The notes beneath the pieces were generated by a model, which made no database searches, was not told the DNA's origin, and saw nothing but the letters and a program-made list of their open reading frames with translations. A stretch of DNA of 64,000 bases from Sanguinoderma infundibulare (lineage: Eukaryota; Basidiomycota; Agaricomycetes; Polyporales; Polyporaceae). The stretch lies in contig JAVLRN010000010.1 of the NCBI GenBank assembly GCA_032821775.1, forward strand, positions 186,001 through 250,000, given 5' to 3'. Of this stretch, positions 21,305-32,328 are shown piece by piece (positions within the stretch are counted from its first letter, which is position 1; each line of letters begins with the position of its first letter). The position numbers and the translations under genes are program-made.

Positions 21305-24092
21305 TCAATCGCTATCGAGCTCGATCTGCGGCAGAATACGGAAAGCATGAGAATCCCCAAAGGCGCATCCCGGTACGGAAGGAGTAAGGAAACTCACAGT
21401 CTCGGCCACTTTCCGCCTCGCCTTCGTAGCAGCTGCGCGAGTAGACGTTCGACCAGCTGGAGCGAAGCTGAGGGTCGACTGTGTCTGCTTGCTACTTGAG
21501 GCAGCAGCCTTTGTAGCAGCCTTCTTCGCGGGAGCTTTCTTCGTCGACTGGCTGAAGTGGGTGCAACGTCGTGTCAGCAGTCATTCAGGCGGGCACCGCA
21601 TAAGCTGGATGACAGACCTGAGAACTGCTGCTCGGTTCGTTCGCTTCGGCGGCGGATGTTCCTCCTCTATCTCGTCCTCGTCTTCTTCGTCAGATGGAGG
21701 AGCAGCTACCTTCTTCTTGCCTCGTGCAGGGGCCTTCTTCGCGGGGGCAGCCTTCTTCGGCGCGGCTTTAGCCTTGGTCTTGGGTGGCGGCGCGTCCGAC
21801 ATCTGCTCGAAGTCGGATCCACCTTGGTCCACGTCCATCATCATAGAGTCCACAGTTGCGTCGGATTCTTCTCCCGCCTTCGCCTTGCCCTAGCATCAAC
21901 AGTAAGAACTTGCAGATCGTCATGTGAAGACAACTTAAAGATGCTTACTTTGCCCTTGGCGGGCTCCTCTTGACGCTTCTCAAGATACCGCTGCTCATGG
22001 TCACCGCGCACTTGCCCCACCAATTCTTCAATGTTATCATCATCTATCTCGCCTTCCGTGGCCTGTACGCCTTTCATTAATGACTTCAATGCCGCTTGGA
22101 CATGGCTATAATCCGCGAATACTTATCAGCACGTAAACTCTCGTAAAGGGACAGACAGAGGGAGCACTCACGTCTGAATCGCATGCGGGTCGTCCTTGTC
22201 CACAAACATCTCGATCGCGTCCGACATCCCCACCTCGCCCAGAAGCTGCAGCTCCTGCGCCGCCAGATACTCTTTCACGAGGGTCTGTACTCGTACCTTC
22301 GACAGCTTCTCCGCCACACTCAGCGCGGGATCGTCGATGCTCAGCTCCGGTTCGTCCGCCTTGACCTTGCCCTTGCTGCCCCGCGCGGCGCCCTTCTTGG
22401 AGCGGTGGAACGACAGCACGTCGCGCGGGTTCGCGATCAGCCCGATGAAGTCCTGCCCGAACCGGACGGGGTTCGACATCTCTGACACGCCGGACGTCTC
22501 GACCTTCAGGCGGACAAGAGGGAGGGGGCGGGGGAGCTCGGGTTCGCCTTCTTCGACTGCGCGTGCGTTCCGCTCGTCCCATTGTTCGTTCGCCTTCTCA
22601 ATCAGCTCGTTGACCTGAAGCGCAATTAGTGCGACCCGACAAGGGATCACGAGATGCGACGTACCCTGTTCTTCAAGAACTTGCTAATCTCAATCTTATC
22701 GTTGAGGTCAAAGCCGTCCTCTTCAGCTGCCTCACTCAGGTCGACTTCATCTATGACAAACGGGCGCACGCTCCGCAGAGGTATTGGTGTAAGCTCAAAC
22801 TCCTTGCCCTGGATTTTCAGCAGCGCGACGTGCCTACGAAGAGCTCCGTCAGGTGTTTCATGGGGCCCTTATATAAGCACAGACTCACTTCTCGATGGCC
22901 TCTCCATCTGCGAGGGACGTTGCAACGGAGGAGCCGGGCTGGGTGATATAGTACCGCTTTCCGGCCACGGGTTCAGGAATGATTCGACAGTCGTGCTCGT
23001 GCCCCCACACAACCAAATCTATGCTGTCGTCGAACATGCCTTCTGGAACGGATTGTTGAGGGCCATGCGCGACGCTAGATGCGCGTTCAGCGTCCATGTT
23101 TCAGTATACATGCACATATACTGACCGGTTCTGGTGCAGGAGCAAGACGTTGAACCAGCTGTCCTTGTCTTTGGGCATGTACATCCGTACACGGTTGCTC
23201 CGGAGCTCGAAATGCATGCGCTGGTCCTTGACGTTGCCAACGCCGTAGAGTCCGAGTCGAGTGTTACCCTTGCGCAAGAGAACGGGGCGAACGGCGATGC
23301 CGGTGTCCTGGGCCTCTGCGTCATTCATTGGCAGATCGATCTTGCCCATGTAGTTGATGAGACCGGTAACGGAGAGCATGTCCAGCGCGCACAGAGCGCC
23401 TTCCTAGGTGTACGCATGAGTTCCGACGCAGTCGTCGCATGTCATGTACTCACTGGGCCAGCACCTTGTGGGTCATCGTGATTGCCGTGGATGGAGAAGA
23501 CAGGTATGGCGACGTTCAGGTTAGGATCTTCATAGTTGATAGCTGGAAAACTAGGTATGTCACTACTCGCACGTAGACTTGTGTGACATGTAGCCCGATC
23601 ATGATACTCACGAGTAGCCGGCCGCTTTGCCGTCATCAGGATCACTGAGGAGCTCAACCTGAATGGGGCGGTCTCCGAGGGTGTACTCTCGCAGCAAAGC
23701 CATGACCTGGTAGAGGCAGTCTCTCGATGGTCGGTTCTCATGGAAGAGGTCTCCAGCGAGGAGGATGAAGTCGACCTAACAGCGGGTTGAGTACAAGCAG
23801 CGCGTAGCCGCATACGGGCTCCTAACTGACATCGTGCTTCACTGCAAGCTGCAGGATCTCTTTGAAGGCCTCGATGGAATCCTGGCCGCGTATAGGGTCC
23901 CGCTCTAGATAGCCAATATGATTGTCGGTGGCGAGCATGATCTTTATGGTGTCGTCCGCGTCTGGGCGGGTCAGACAAAGACCGCGGTCGGTCAGCGGTG
24001 TGCCTCTCAGCGTGTGCGCCACAGTACTCACAGGCATTGCGGATCGTCGGGGGAGGGATCCCCTCCTGCTCGTCGTCGGAGTGGCCGCTCAT
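21305..24092 (-). CDS. MRE11: MRE11 double-strand-break repair nuclease
   Basis: About eleven exons give roughly 700 residues, the usual fungal length. Exon 1 encodes [15 protein letters not shown]. After the first intron the phosphoesterase motifs appear in order: [11 protein letters not shown] (motif I Asp and His), [16 protein letters not shown] (motif II), [11 protein letters not shown] (motif III), [17 protein letters not shown] (GHEH) and [14 protein letters not shown]. The capping domain follows ([46 protein letters not shown]). The C-terminus is Lys/Ala-rich with acidic stretches ([16 protein letters not shown]), QSTLSFAP and a terminal exon ending IELDSD. Mre11 is the nuclease of the Mre11-Rad50-Nbs1/Xrs2 complex: an Mn-dependent 3'-5' exonuclease and endonuclease that processes DNA ends and hairpins in the nucleus. 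All active-site motifs are present. It is divergent from the nucleotide-sugar transporter over 322 bp. Confidence 0.96.
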
Positions 24093-24414
24093 GGAGTCGT
24101 GGGACACGGGAGAGAGTGGGAGCAGAGCGGAGAGGTGACGGTCGAAGTCAAAGTGAAGGGTGAGCACGACGCGCGACGCGACCGCGACACGCTTCGACGC
24201 GTCTCAAACGGGCGCCTGTTGTCGACGACGCGCTGCGGAGGCGATTCAGAAGCGCCTGAGTTCTCCGCTCTCGCCAGCACTGGCTAGCAGCTGCAGCTTC
24301 CTTACTTGTCTCCCCCTTGTCGACGTCTTCTTGAGCAGCAGCGACGGTTCTTGGCCCTCTTTCGCACCCTATCTTCGCCCTCCGGTTTTTCTCGGACGGC
24401 TTGACGCATTCAAT
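24093..24414. promoter_or_regulatory. Divergent promoter between MRE11 and the nucleotide-sugar transporter
   Basis: A 322-bp head-to-head spacer, GC-rich and without an obvious TATA box. Its right edge is about 30 bp from the dyad centre of the large inverted duplication (24445). Confidence 0.5.
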
Positions 24415-25924
24415 ATGGCCCAATCATCAAACCAGCCCTCGAGGGCCCTCGTGGTGAGCATCTTCGTTGCGTATATCGCTTGCACAAGTCTTAACATGTT
24501 GCATTTAGGCCGGGACTGTTTCCTTCTATTTGGTTGCTGCTTTGGCTGTATGTCGCCTGCATGCGTGAACGGTAGAAAGCTAGCTGATGTGCAGCATGCG
24601 GTTGCCAATAGATGGTCATGGCGTGAGTCTTCATTCGGTCCGTTGGTAGAGCATAGGGCCATTCGCGGTGAGCGTATGCTTCTGCTTTGGCGTGCCCACG
24701 CGCCAGAACATGCACACGAAACGCGAGCCACGCCCTCGTCGAATCCTCGCATGCTGACCGTCCTTTGCTCAGCAACAAATGGGTCTTGAAGAGCACAGAT
24801 ACACCGCTCTTCTTTCTGCTCACTCAGCTCGTCATCGCTGTCGCCCTCTTCCTTATCGCACATACAGCAGGATTCCTCCAGCTCCCGCTACAACTAGACT
24901 TGCAAGTCTGCAAAGGTTTGATACCCATGGTTGGCCTGAACGTCATCGGGCTCAGGTGCGCAGCTCCCTCCTCGCCTCCTAATATCCTTGCTGAGCATCA
25001 TGTCCCACCTTCTCATATACAGCTTCAGCAACTATACCCTCAAATACGTCGATGCTTCCTTCTACCAAGTCGCCCGGGGCATGGTCCTCCCATTCACCGT
25101 CGCCACATCCTTCTTCCTCCTCAGTGCACGCCCCTCTCTGCGCATCCTCGCCGCCTGCGCCGTCGTCACCTTCGGCTTCTTCGTCGGCGTCTTCCTCGAC
25201 GGTACAGAGGTCTCCAAGATCGGTATCTCCTTCGGTGTCGTCTCCTCATTGATCACCGCCCTCCACTCGGTCGTTATCAAGAAGAGCCTGGACGTCGTGC
25301 ACGGCAGCGCCTTGCACCTCTCATGGTATACCAACCTGCTGAGCGCGTTCGTGCTCGCGCCTGTGGTCGTCCTTGTTGGTGAGTTCCCTGGGGTGATGAA
25401 GCTCCTCTTTGGCCCCAATGAGGCTCCCGTGGGCGAAATGAGCACGCTTTCCACTTTCGTCTTTGGCTCCGTCATCACGGTAAGTATTCTCGACGCTTCC
25501 TCTTGTCTTTGCACTTGGCTTAAAATGGCCGCAGGGTGCCTTCGGCTTCCTCATGAGCGTCGCGAGCTTGATGTCGATCAAGGTCACCTCCCCAATCACC
25601 CACATGGTTTCCTCAGCCGTTCGCGGCGTTGCTGCGTCCCTGCTCGGAGTTTGGCTCTTCGAAGAAGTCGTCAAGCAGTAAGTCTCCCATACTTGCCATC
25701 CCGCACCACCATACCCGTTGCTCACCCTTCCTTCATCCAGGGGCCGCGCGTCCTCTATCGCGATTATTCTTCTTGGCTCCATTTGGTATACCTGGATCAA
25801 GCACCAAGAGTCGCAGACCCCTCAACCGAGCAAAGGCTACGAGCCTATCCCGTTGGACGAGATGGAAGAGGGCAAGGCGAACGGGCCGAGCAAGACACGT
25901 GGCTCCCGCGACGCCCGCGACTAA
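24415..25924 (+). CDS. Nucleotide-sugar transporter, GDP-fucose (SLC35C1) type
   Basis: Seven exons (24415-24453, 24509-24547, 24612-24622, 24773-24955, 25023-25479, 25535-25677, 25741-25924) keep phase, although exon 3 has only 11 bases (VMA of MVMANKW). The protein has about 350 residues with some ten hydrophobic segments of the drug/metabolite-transporter fold. SLC35C1-like blocks are ANKWVLKSTDTPLFFLLTQL, NYTLKYVDASFYQVARG, TALHSVVIKKSLDVVHGSA and SPITHMVSSAVRGV, and the C-terminal cytosolic tail is charged. The family exchanges GDP-fucose (or a related nucleotide sugar) for the nucleoside monophosphate at the Golgi or ER membrane. The substrate is inferred from similarity to SLC35C1 and could differ, because fungal members are poorly characterised. 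Confidence 0.85.
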
Positions 25925-26520
25925 AATTCGAGGCCCCGTAGTAGACGTCTCACGCCGAGAGACAGGGATTCTGCCGGTGATGGACAGTAGATTAAATCGG
26001 TCGTCCGACTCCCCTAATGTCATACAGTTCCTCTGACCCCCATTGCTGCGTGTGTCGATGCCATAGACCAGGATCGATGAGAACAGCATGGTGTGGATAC
26101 AGAAGGAATATATGGTACGTGGTACAACAATATACAACTTGATGCGTGCTAATAACATCCAAGGGTTTCTCGTTCGCAGATAAATGACCAACAGCTCAGA
26201 AGTGTAGTATCAAGGTGGACCTGTCTCAAGCTCCCTCCAAAGCATTACTCGGCACTGGCGCGAGTCTGGTGGTGACTGTACGTCCCCAGGATATGTGCGT
26301 ATTGGTCAGCGGTGAGATTCTCCATCGTCATCGCCGGAAATGGCTGTCCTCGAAATCAGGTCAGTTACTTGCCCCGACCATATGACAACGGAGGCTCACC
26401 TGGCCGTGGCCGCTGACCGGCCATTCGCTCGGATAGGACACACCGCTGGCAGGTACCCCGACATTCCCAAGACTCGGGCCGTCTCTCGGTCTGCTGTTCT
26501 CCCGCTATCGAAGCTGGGCG
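25925..26520. other. Intergenic between convergent genes
   Basis: Holds the 3' flanks of the transporter and the coiled-coil gene. No further gene is supported. Confidence 0.6.
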
Positions 26521-27779
26521 TCAGGATATACCGCAGACCACACAGCGCTTCAAACCCACCTGCACAATCCGGCTTTCCAGCTCGTTGACCTTCCGTTGGA
26601 CCGCCTCGAGTTTGACCTTGAGCCCCGACTCGACGCGGTCGATCCGGATGGTGGTCCTGTTGTCTACCGCACGGATCCGCTTGTCCCCCTCGTTGTTCCC
26701 CGGAACGCTAAGGATCGTTGTAAGCGCGGACTGGAGGAGTAGGACCTGCTTCTCCAACTGTGCGAGACGTCCTTCGAGCTGGTCCTTGCCGTTCTCCACC
26801 CGAGTGAGCTCAACGTCGTACATTCTCGCGTCGAGGTCGTTCACCTTCTTCGTCAGCTCCTTCATGTTGTTCTCCACCGCCTTCGCTTTCTTCTCTAGGC
26901 CCTCGATCCTTAGGTCGGTCTTCTCGGTTTGGACCTCCGTGGCAATCGCCCTCATCTCATCACCAAGTTCGTTCACCAAGTTGTCCTTGACCGCCTGCAA
27001 CTCGTCCTCGACCAGCTCCTTCAACCTCTCAACCACGGCTTGCTCTATTGTGGCCGCCAGGTTCTTTATATCATCTTCCACCCGTTTCTCCACCTTCACT
27101 ACCGCCTTCTTGGCCATCTCGTCCATCATCTCACCCATTCTCTCGTCGACCCGCTTCCGCACCCTCTCTTCGACGATCATGTTCTCCAGGATCCTTCTGC
27201 CCTCAAAAGCACGCCTCTCATTCGCCTTTGCCACCTCCGTCCGCGCCGACGGGGGAAGCCTAGGGTTCGCGCGGCCCTGGAGCTCGTCGATATCCGTGCT
27301 CATCGTATGCAAGATGCAGTGCATCATGTCGACGCGATTTGTGCCAGCCACCATGTCGCGCTTGAGCTGAGCGGTGCGCGCGTCGATCCGCTCGTTCTGG
27401 GCCGCGAGCAGCCGCTCCTCCTGGGCGGCAATGAGCTGCCGCGCGCTGACGGTGGCGCACGGTCGGAGCGGCTCGTCTGCGTGGTAGCCGGCCAGCACGG
27501 CGGCTTGGAGGGCTGTTGGGCGGTAGATGGTTGGCCGTCAGTAAAGGAGATCGCGGTTCGAGGCTCGAAAGAGGGACAAGGAGACTCACGGTCAGTCGCG
27601 CCCATTGAGGTGGCGAGGGCCTGCAGGCGGGTGGTGGCACCCAGACGGTCGTTTGAGGGTCCTGGAAGGTAGGCTGTCGGTAGTTAGAACCGTTTTTGTG
27701 GTACTGAAGACGTGAACCTACTTTCAGGCCCCTTTCCCTTGTTGGGATCCTGTGCCCTTGCGTATGAGGTAGGGAACAT
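26521..27779 (-). CDS. Coiled-coil protein of unknown function
   Basis: Three exons (27779-27722, 27673-27590, 27512-26521) with introns of 48 and 77 bp encode 377 residues. After a short polar N-terminus (MFPTSYARAQDPNKGKG) nearly the whole protein is heptad-like and charged: long Lys/Glu/Arg/Leu-rich helices from about residue 60 to 370, for example EERVRKRVDERMGEMMDEM, VERLKELVEDELQAVKDNL and LEAVQRKVNELESRIVQ. It ends CVVCGIS. No catalytic or DNA-binding motif was seen. It is presumably an oligomeric scaffold, but no named family is recognised. A TATATAA box lies 61 bp upstream of the chosen ATG. Confidence 0.75.
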
Positions 27780-27839
27780 TGTGGAATGTGGATGAGTCGT
27801 GGTCGGTGGTTGGGATGAGCGGCGCTTCACGGTAGCGCC

Positions 27840-27846
27840 TTATATA
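27840..27846 (-). promoter_or_regulatory. TATA box (TATATAA) of the coiled-coil gene
   Basis: Minus-strand TATATAA, about 61 bp before the ATG at 27779. Confidence 0.6.
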
Positions 27847-29166
27847 GTGTCCTGAACACAAACACTGCACAATCCTTTTTTCGGAGGCGTAACCCGTCCG
27901 CATGAAGCCAGTCTGGTGAGCCGCACATTGGTGATTGGAAAATGAGAATCGATTGTTGAGATTGTACTTTGCTTCGGCAGGAACAAACGCCTTCTTTTCG
28001 GACGCCACGTTCTTCGATTGCAAAGAGAAATTCATGGTTATCTTATATCAAACAGTCGAACTGCAGCCATCGTAATCCCAAGGAAACTTCATAGGTCATC
28101 AACCGGGAGGGTGAATTGTCGGTTTTAAATTTGCGTGCAAGTTGGTGGTTCGCGATCCCGTAATTCGGTGGCGCGTTTCGCCAGCTGTTTCACCTATGTT
28201 ATAGTATGAAGTTCAAAAACGACTAACCACTCGTCCTTGCATATATCGAACTCGACTTCGAATGATTTCTTTACCAACGAAAGTCGAGTCGAGCGCTCCT
28301 CCATCACCTTCTCCGTCCGGCTGCCTCCTCCTTACCGCGGGCGCAACCCAACCACCATGTCCCGTACTGGAGGCAAGTGAGTATTGAAGGTGGAATGCCC
28401 CTCCAAACACACCCGTTGATCCGTCCGCCTGCTGCGGAGGCACATCACTCGTTGACAAGTGCCGGGATCCAGGATATGTTGGAATATGGGCGGCGCATAG
28501 CGAGATGCCGCTTTGATGCAGTTCCATTTGAGCCTTGCCGAAGACGGCAAGGTAGGTTGTTATCGGACTTTAGATTATATTTATCTTCCTTTAGTTACTT
28601 TACTTACTATTCGGCATACTCCAATCGCAGCCATATGCTCGCCACACCCGCTCGCTCGTTTTCAACCTCAGTCGTTCTTCCATCCGACTGAGGAATGTTT
28701 TAGCTACGCTCTACGTACACATTTGACGCTCGATACTGCGTCTCATCAGTATATTCCTGTCACTGTACAGTGCCTTAGTCGCATCCGCAAGTTCGAACGC
28801 TGACGTGGTGCAGTGGTAAATGTTTTGACCCAACGCGACATGCTTGTTCTCCTGCGATGCTCCAGAAATGCTGGCTGAGGTACAAGTCTCGTCGGAGACC
28901 GAAGCCCCGCGCCTAGCCTTGGTCGTCGCATGTCGTACTCCAGAGGCACCACCCACTGACTTTCGAGACTCTGCGGTTTGGACGGGCCCGGGTATGTCGG
29001 AAGCCGTTGGCGCATCGTCCCACTGCGTCTAACTTGACCGCACAATAAAGACTACAATTTATCTAGGGCTGAATTCTTACATGAGTGCCTGTGTGACTTC
29101 ATCCAGAGAGTATCTTGGGAGAACGACTTACTCGACTCGGACACCTCCCAATCAAATTACTTGCCT
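27847..29166. other. Intergenic region with an orphan gene-start-like sequence
   Basis: No complete gene was found. At 28357 a Kozak-like ATG follows a pyrimidine-rich leader and TATA-like sequence, and reads MSRTGGK into a GTGAGT donor, which looks like a first exon. No downstream exon keeps the frame. The rest holds short ORFs only. Confidence 0.4.
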
Positions 29167-31377
29167 TCAGTCTTTCGCCTCCTCAGCCCGCTTCGCCGCC
29201 CCTCCAGTCACACGGAAGTCCCATTTACTTCCCTCCATCTCTTCGGCAATCTCAATCTGGATCATGGACGGGGCGCTGTCCGGAACCTCGAGTTGGAGAC
29301 AAAGCACAGAGATGATCAGCTCCCGCCTCTCGACACCTCGACACGTCATGAATGTCCGCAGTCGGTAGTACTCACCTGGGGAATGTTCCACGTCTCCGCG
29401 ACCGCGCGGCGGTTCACTCGCTCGATGAAGTTGGGACCGGATGTGTTGTCGAATATGATCAATCCTCTCTTGGTGTCTCGGGAGTTCAGCCTATGCGGGT
29501 TTCAATATAATGACATGCAATATACGAGTGTTAGTCTCAAAACTTACACGGATAGCAAGCAGTTAACGTAGACTGCAGATGACGAGCTAATGAACTTTAT
29601 GGAAAGCGGGGGACTGGGTAGGATTGCAGATACATACGGCGGGTAGCGATAATGCTGAAAGGCAGATAGACAGCGGAGGTCGTCGTGAGACTCTAGTGAT
29701 AATGAGGTCAGCATGACGCTCCGTGGGGAAGGGTTCAGAAATTACTCGCAATGATGAATGATACTGCGTTGAAGAAACTGCAGGGTTTGGCAGGATTCCG
29801 TCATCGTCATTAAATGATTCATTGACATTTCGAGATTTGGGGACACATTACCAGTGAAGCACCCCTATGCGACGCTTATTAATCATGTGAATGATCCAGA
29901 ATAGAGACTCTAACCTGTATTCACAACGTATGTCACGAACAAGTCGAATCTTGACTCAATCCTGTGACAGGGAGTTCAGTCAGTGCTGTCCTTCAAATTA
30001 TAAAGCTTTGCGCACCGTTTGGACGTCAGTTGACTTCGTCGTAGGACAAGGATCAGGGCTGTGGTGAAGAAAACGTCTGCGAGGAGCGGCATTCCGAGTG
30101 ATGCTGAAATAAATGGCTGATGGGACTTGGTATAAGCTCCTGGACTAAAACTGAAGATTTCCGCGTTCACATACTTCCAACACTTTTGGAACATCCACAA
30201 TATGAGGTCCCGGATAGCTGTGAACACGTCTTTAGCTCTCTATGAATAATTGAGAAAGCGGGTTAGCATACAGAATGCTTGTCGTGGCTGATAGGCATAA
30301 ATCAACGTCTGCGTGTCACTGAATGTGTTCACATAGTTACTTACCTATAGAGAAACCTGATCCGTTCTGGGTTGAGCTTGAGTCATCTGTACTAGAAATG
30401 CTTAATACGTACCAATCCCTGCGACGATAAAGAACATCTAAAGCGATCTGTTAGGGAACAGCTGCCGTCGTGGAGTAGATAGACTCACGGCGAAAATAAC
30501 TGCGAGTAGATAAGGACGGCCCACTGCTCTGCTTGGTCAGTGATAGCAAATATCGGCATCGTCTCCTACTTACACAGGGAGACGCGCCGCGCGAAGAATC
30601 TGTTAACAGCTAGGTGAGAAACCTCGTCACCCAAGTATCAAAAGCACTCGCGGACCCACAGTTGAGACGAGAATATAGTAGAGGTCTGTTGAGCAGTTAC
30701 GACATGGGCCATGGCGTTAGGACCATTGTTGCAGGACTCACAGTCACAACAGGCAGCGCCTAAGCGCAGCCGCAACGAAGGGTTTCAACATGGCAGATCT
30801 CAACTTGCAGATATCATTGCTTACTCTGAGAGACCTAGTCACGATGTGAGTATTAGGCAGTGTCCCTAGTAAACTAATAGAATCACTTACCAAACGTCAT
30901 TCCGACTAACCATGAGGTCGTAGCTGATTCCGCGATCAAGACCAGACGCAATGATAACGGATACATGGCTCTCACCAGAAGTGCATGTTTAGAATACTAT
31001 GCAAAGTCTGCAGTAACCTTTTCCCCCTGTGAGTGGTGTCGCACTAAAGCCAAAAGTAGCCCGTACATCACCAGGACCACCTTGGGTACGGTGGTGGTCG
31101 TAAGTATCAGTTTTTTTGTGGATGTGTGACTGTAGGAAGGAAAGACCCACTAGAATGCGAATGAATCGGGCATCCGTTGTAAACAAGCGGTAGTACCTGT
31201 AAAGCTGGTGTAGGCTCAGCCCGTATAGTCTGTATACCTAACATTAGCATAAAAAATTAGAGTACTAGTCGAAGATGTGTGTCCGTACATTAGTCCACCG
31301 AAAGTCCCAATAAGGTCTGCACCTAATGTTTCATCATTTGTGGGGGAAACGGAGGTTTCGTTCAGCGAAGGAACCAT
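29167..31377 (-). CDS. DUF6534-type fungal multi-pass membrane protein
   Basis: The gene is cut into many very short exons. Identification rests on family blocks in the right order. ATG at 31377 gives MVPSLNETS. Splicing a 59-bp intron yields IGTFGGLILYGLSLHQLYRYY followed by RLFTTDARFIRILV, the classic family start. Then come WLVGMTF, RFFARRVSL, GRPYLLAVIFAV, MFFIVAG, PLLADVFFTTALILVLRRS, SRFDLFVTYVVNTG, FFNAVSFIIA and YVNCLLSVLNSRDTKRG, ending in a soluble tail to the TGA at 29167. DUF6534 proteins have about seven membrane segments and are greatly expanded in Agaricomycetes. Their function is unknown. Some intermediate exons (30900-31200 and 30250-30350) could not be fixed with confidence, and decay there cannot be excluded. 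Confidence 0.65.
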
Positions 31378-32328
31378 GGAGGCTAGGGGAGGCAAAGTGA
31401 GGTACATTCACCAGCGAGACCTCCCATCCTTAATAGCTGTGGCGACCGGATGATCCAGTGATTATCTGTCAAGTTGAGCATGCTTCGTGACATTTCCTCG
31501 AACAAAAGTCAAACCTTAAGCGACAGGACTGTCTTCGCAGCGTGAAGGAATTGGATGGATAGATATCTGAAGTTGAATGCCGACCGCACAGCAGTGACCG
31601 GGCTGGTCGGAACTGTCAAAGACTGCCAGTTCAGACCAAACTTGCACTCACCAGCTGTTGGGTGTCATAGCATCCAGTGTAACAAGACGCCGTTTCGCAG
31701 CCGTGAGTGGAGCCAGATATGCATGTTGGTCATTCTAAAGCTGGAACTGGCCGCAGAACAGCCTGACTGGGATCCATCCTGCATTGTTGAAAGGCGCTTA
31801 TTGTTCACAAATACTTAACTCCGACAGAATCTCCGCTTGGCAACCGTCATCTTGGTCGGCGCCGTGGCGGACCGTAGGAGGAGTAACTACAAACGGAAGG
31901 TGACCGCGGACAAAGTCGTGGAGGCGTACGAGAACGGAGAAGAGGTGAGTAGCCGCTTCCGTTGGAATCTCTTGACCCCAGCTAATGCGGATGATAGAGG
32001 ATGCACGTGTCGGGGATGACGTGCGTGGATTTCAAGGAAAGCTTCTTGAGACTTATGGTTCGAAGTGTGTGAAGATCGACCAAAGCTTGAGCTTGAGCTC
32101 CTAGGAGCGGCGGTCAAGGAATGTGAGTTGGGACGTATCATATTCGCGGCGTTTGCGAAATGATAAGACGTGCCTCTGCGTGCGAGAACGCCAAATATGT
32201 GGCGAAACGTCTGGCGAGCACCAGAAACCGAATAGGGGGTTGCACGGAAACGTTAGAGCTGCAATAAACATGCGGAAATCTACTCGACCGATTAGAGCTC
32301 ACAGAGGCGATTCGACAAACTTAATGTC
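31378..32328. other. Intergenic with a short coding relic
   Basis: No complete gene. At about 31876-31944 the plus strand reads SNYKRKVTADKVVEAYEN before a GTGAGT donor. A related piece (DYRRTVGANVVEAYR) occurs near 44114-44158, so both look like remnants of one unknown coding family. Confidence 0.4.

Noticed and set aside
28357..28380. MSRTGGK followed by a GTGAGT donor, like the first exon of an H2A.Z-type histone
   Set aside because: No downstream exon with histone-fold sequence or an in-frame continuation was found on that strand.
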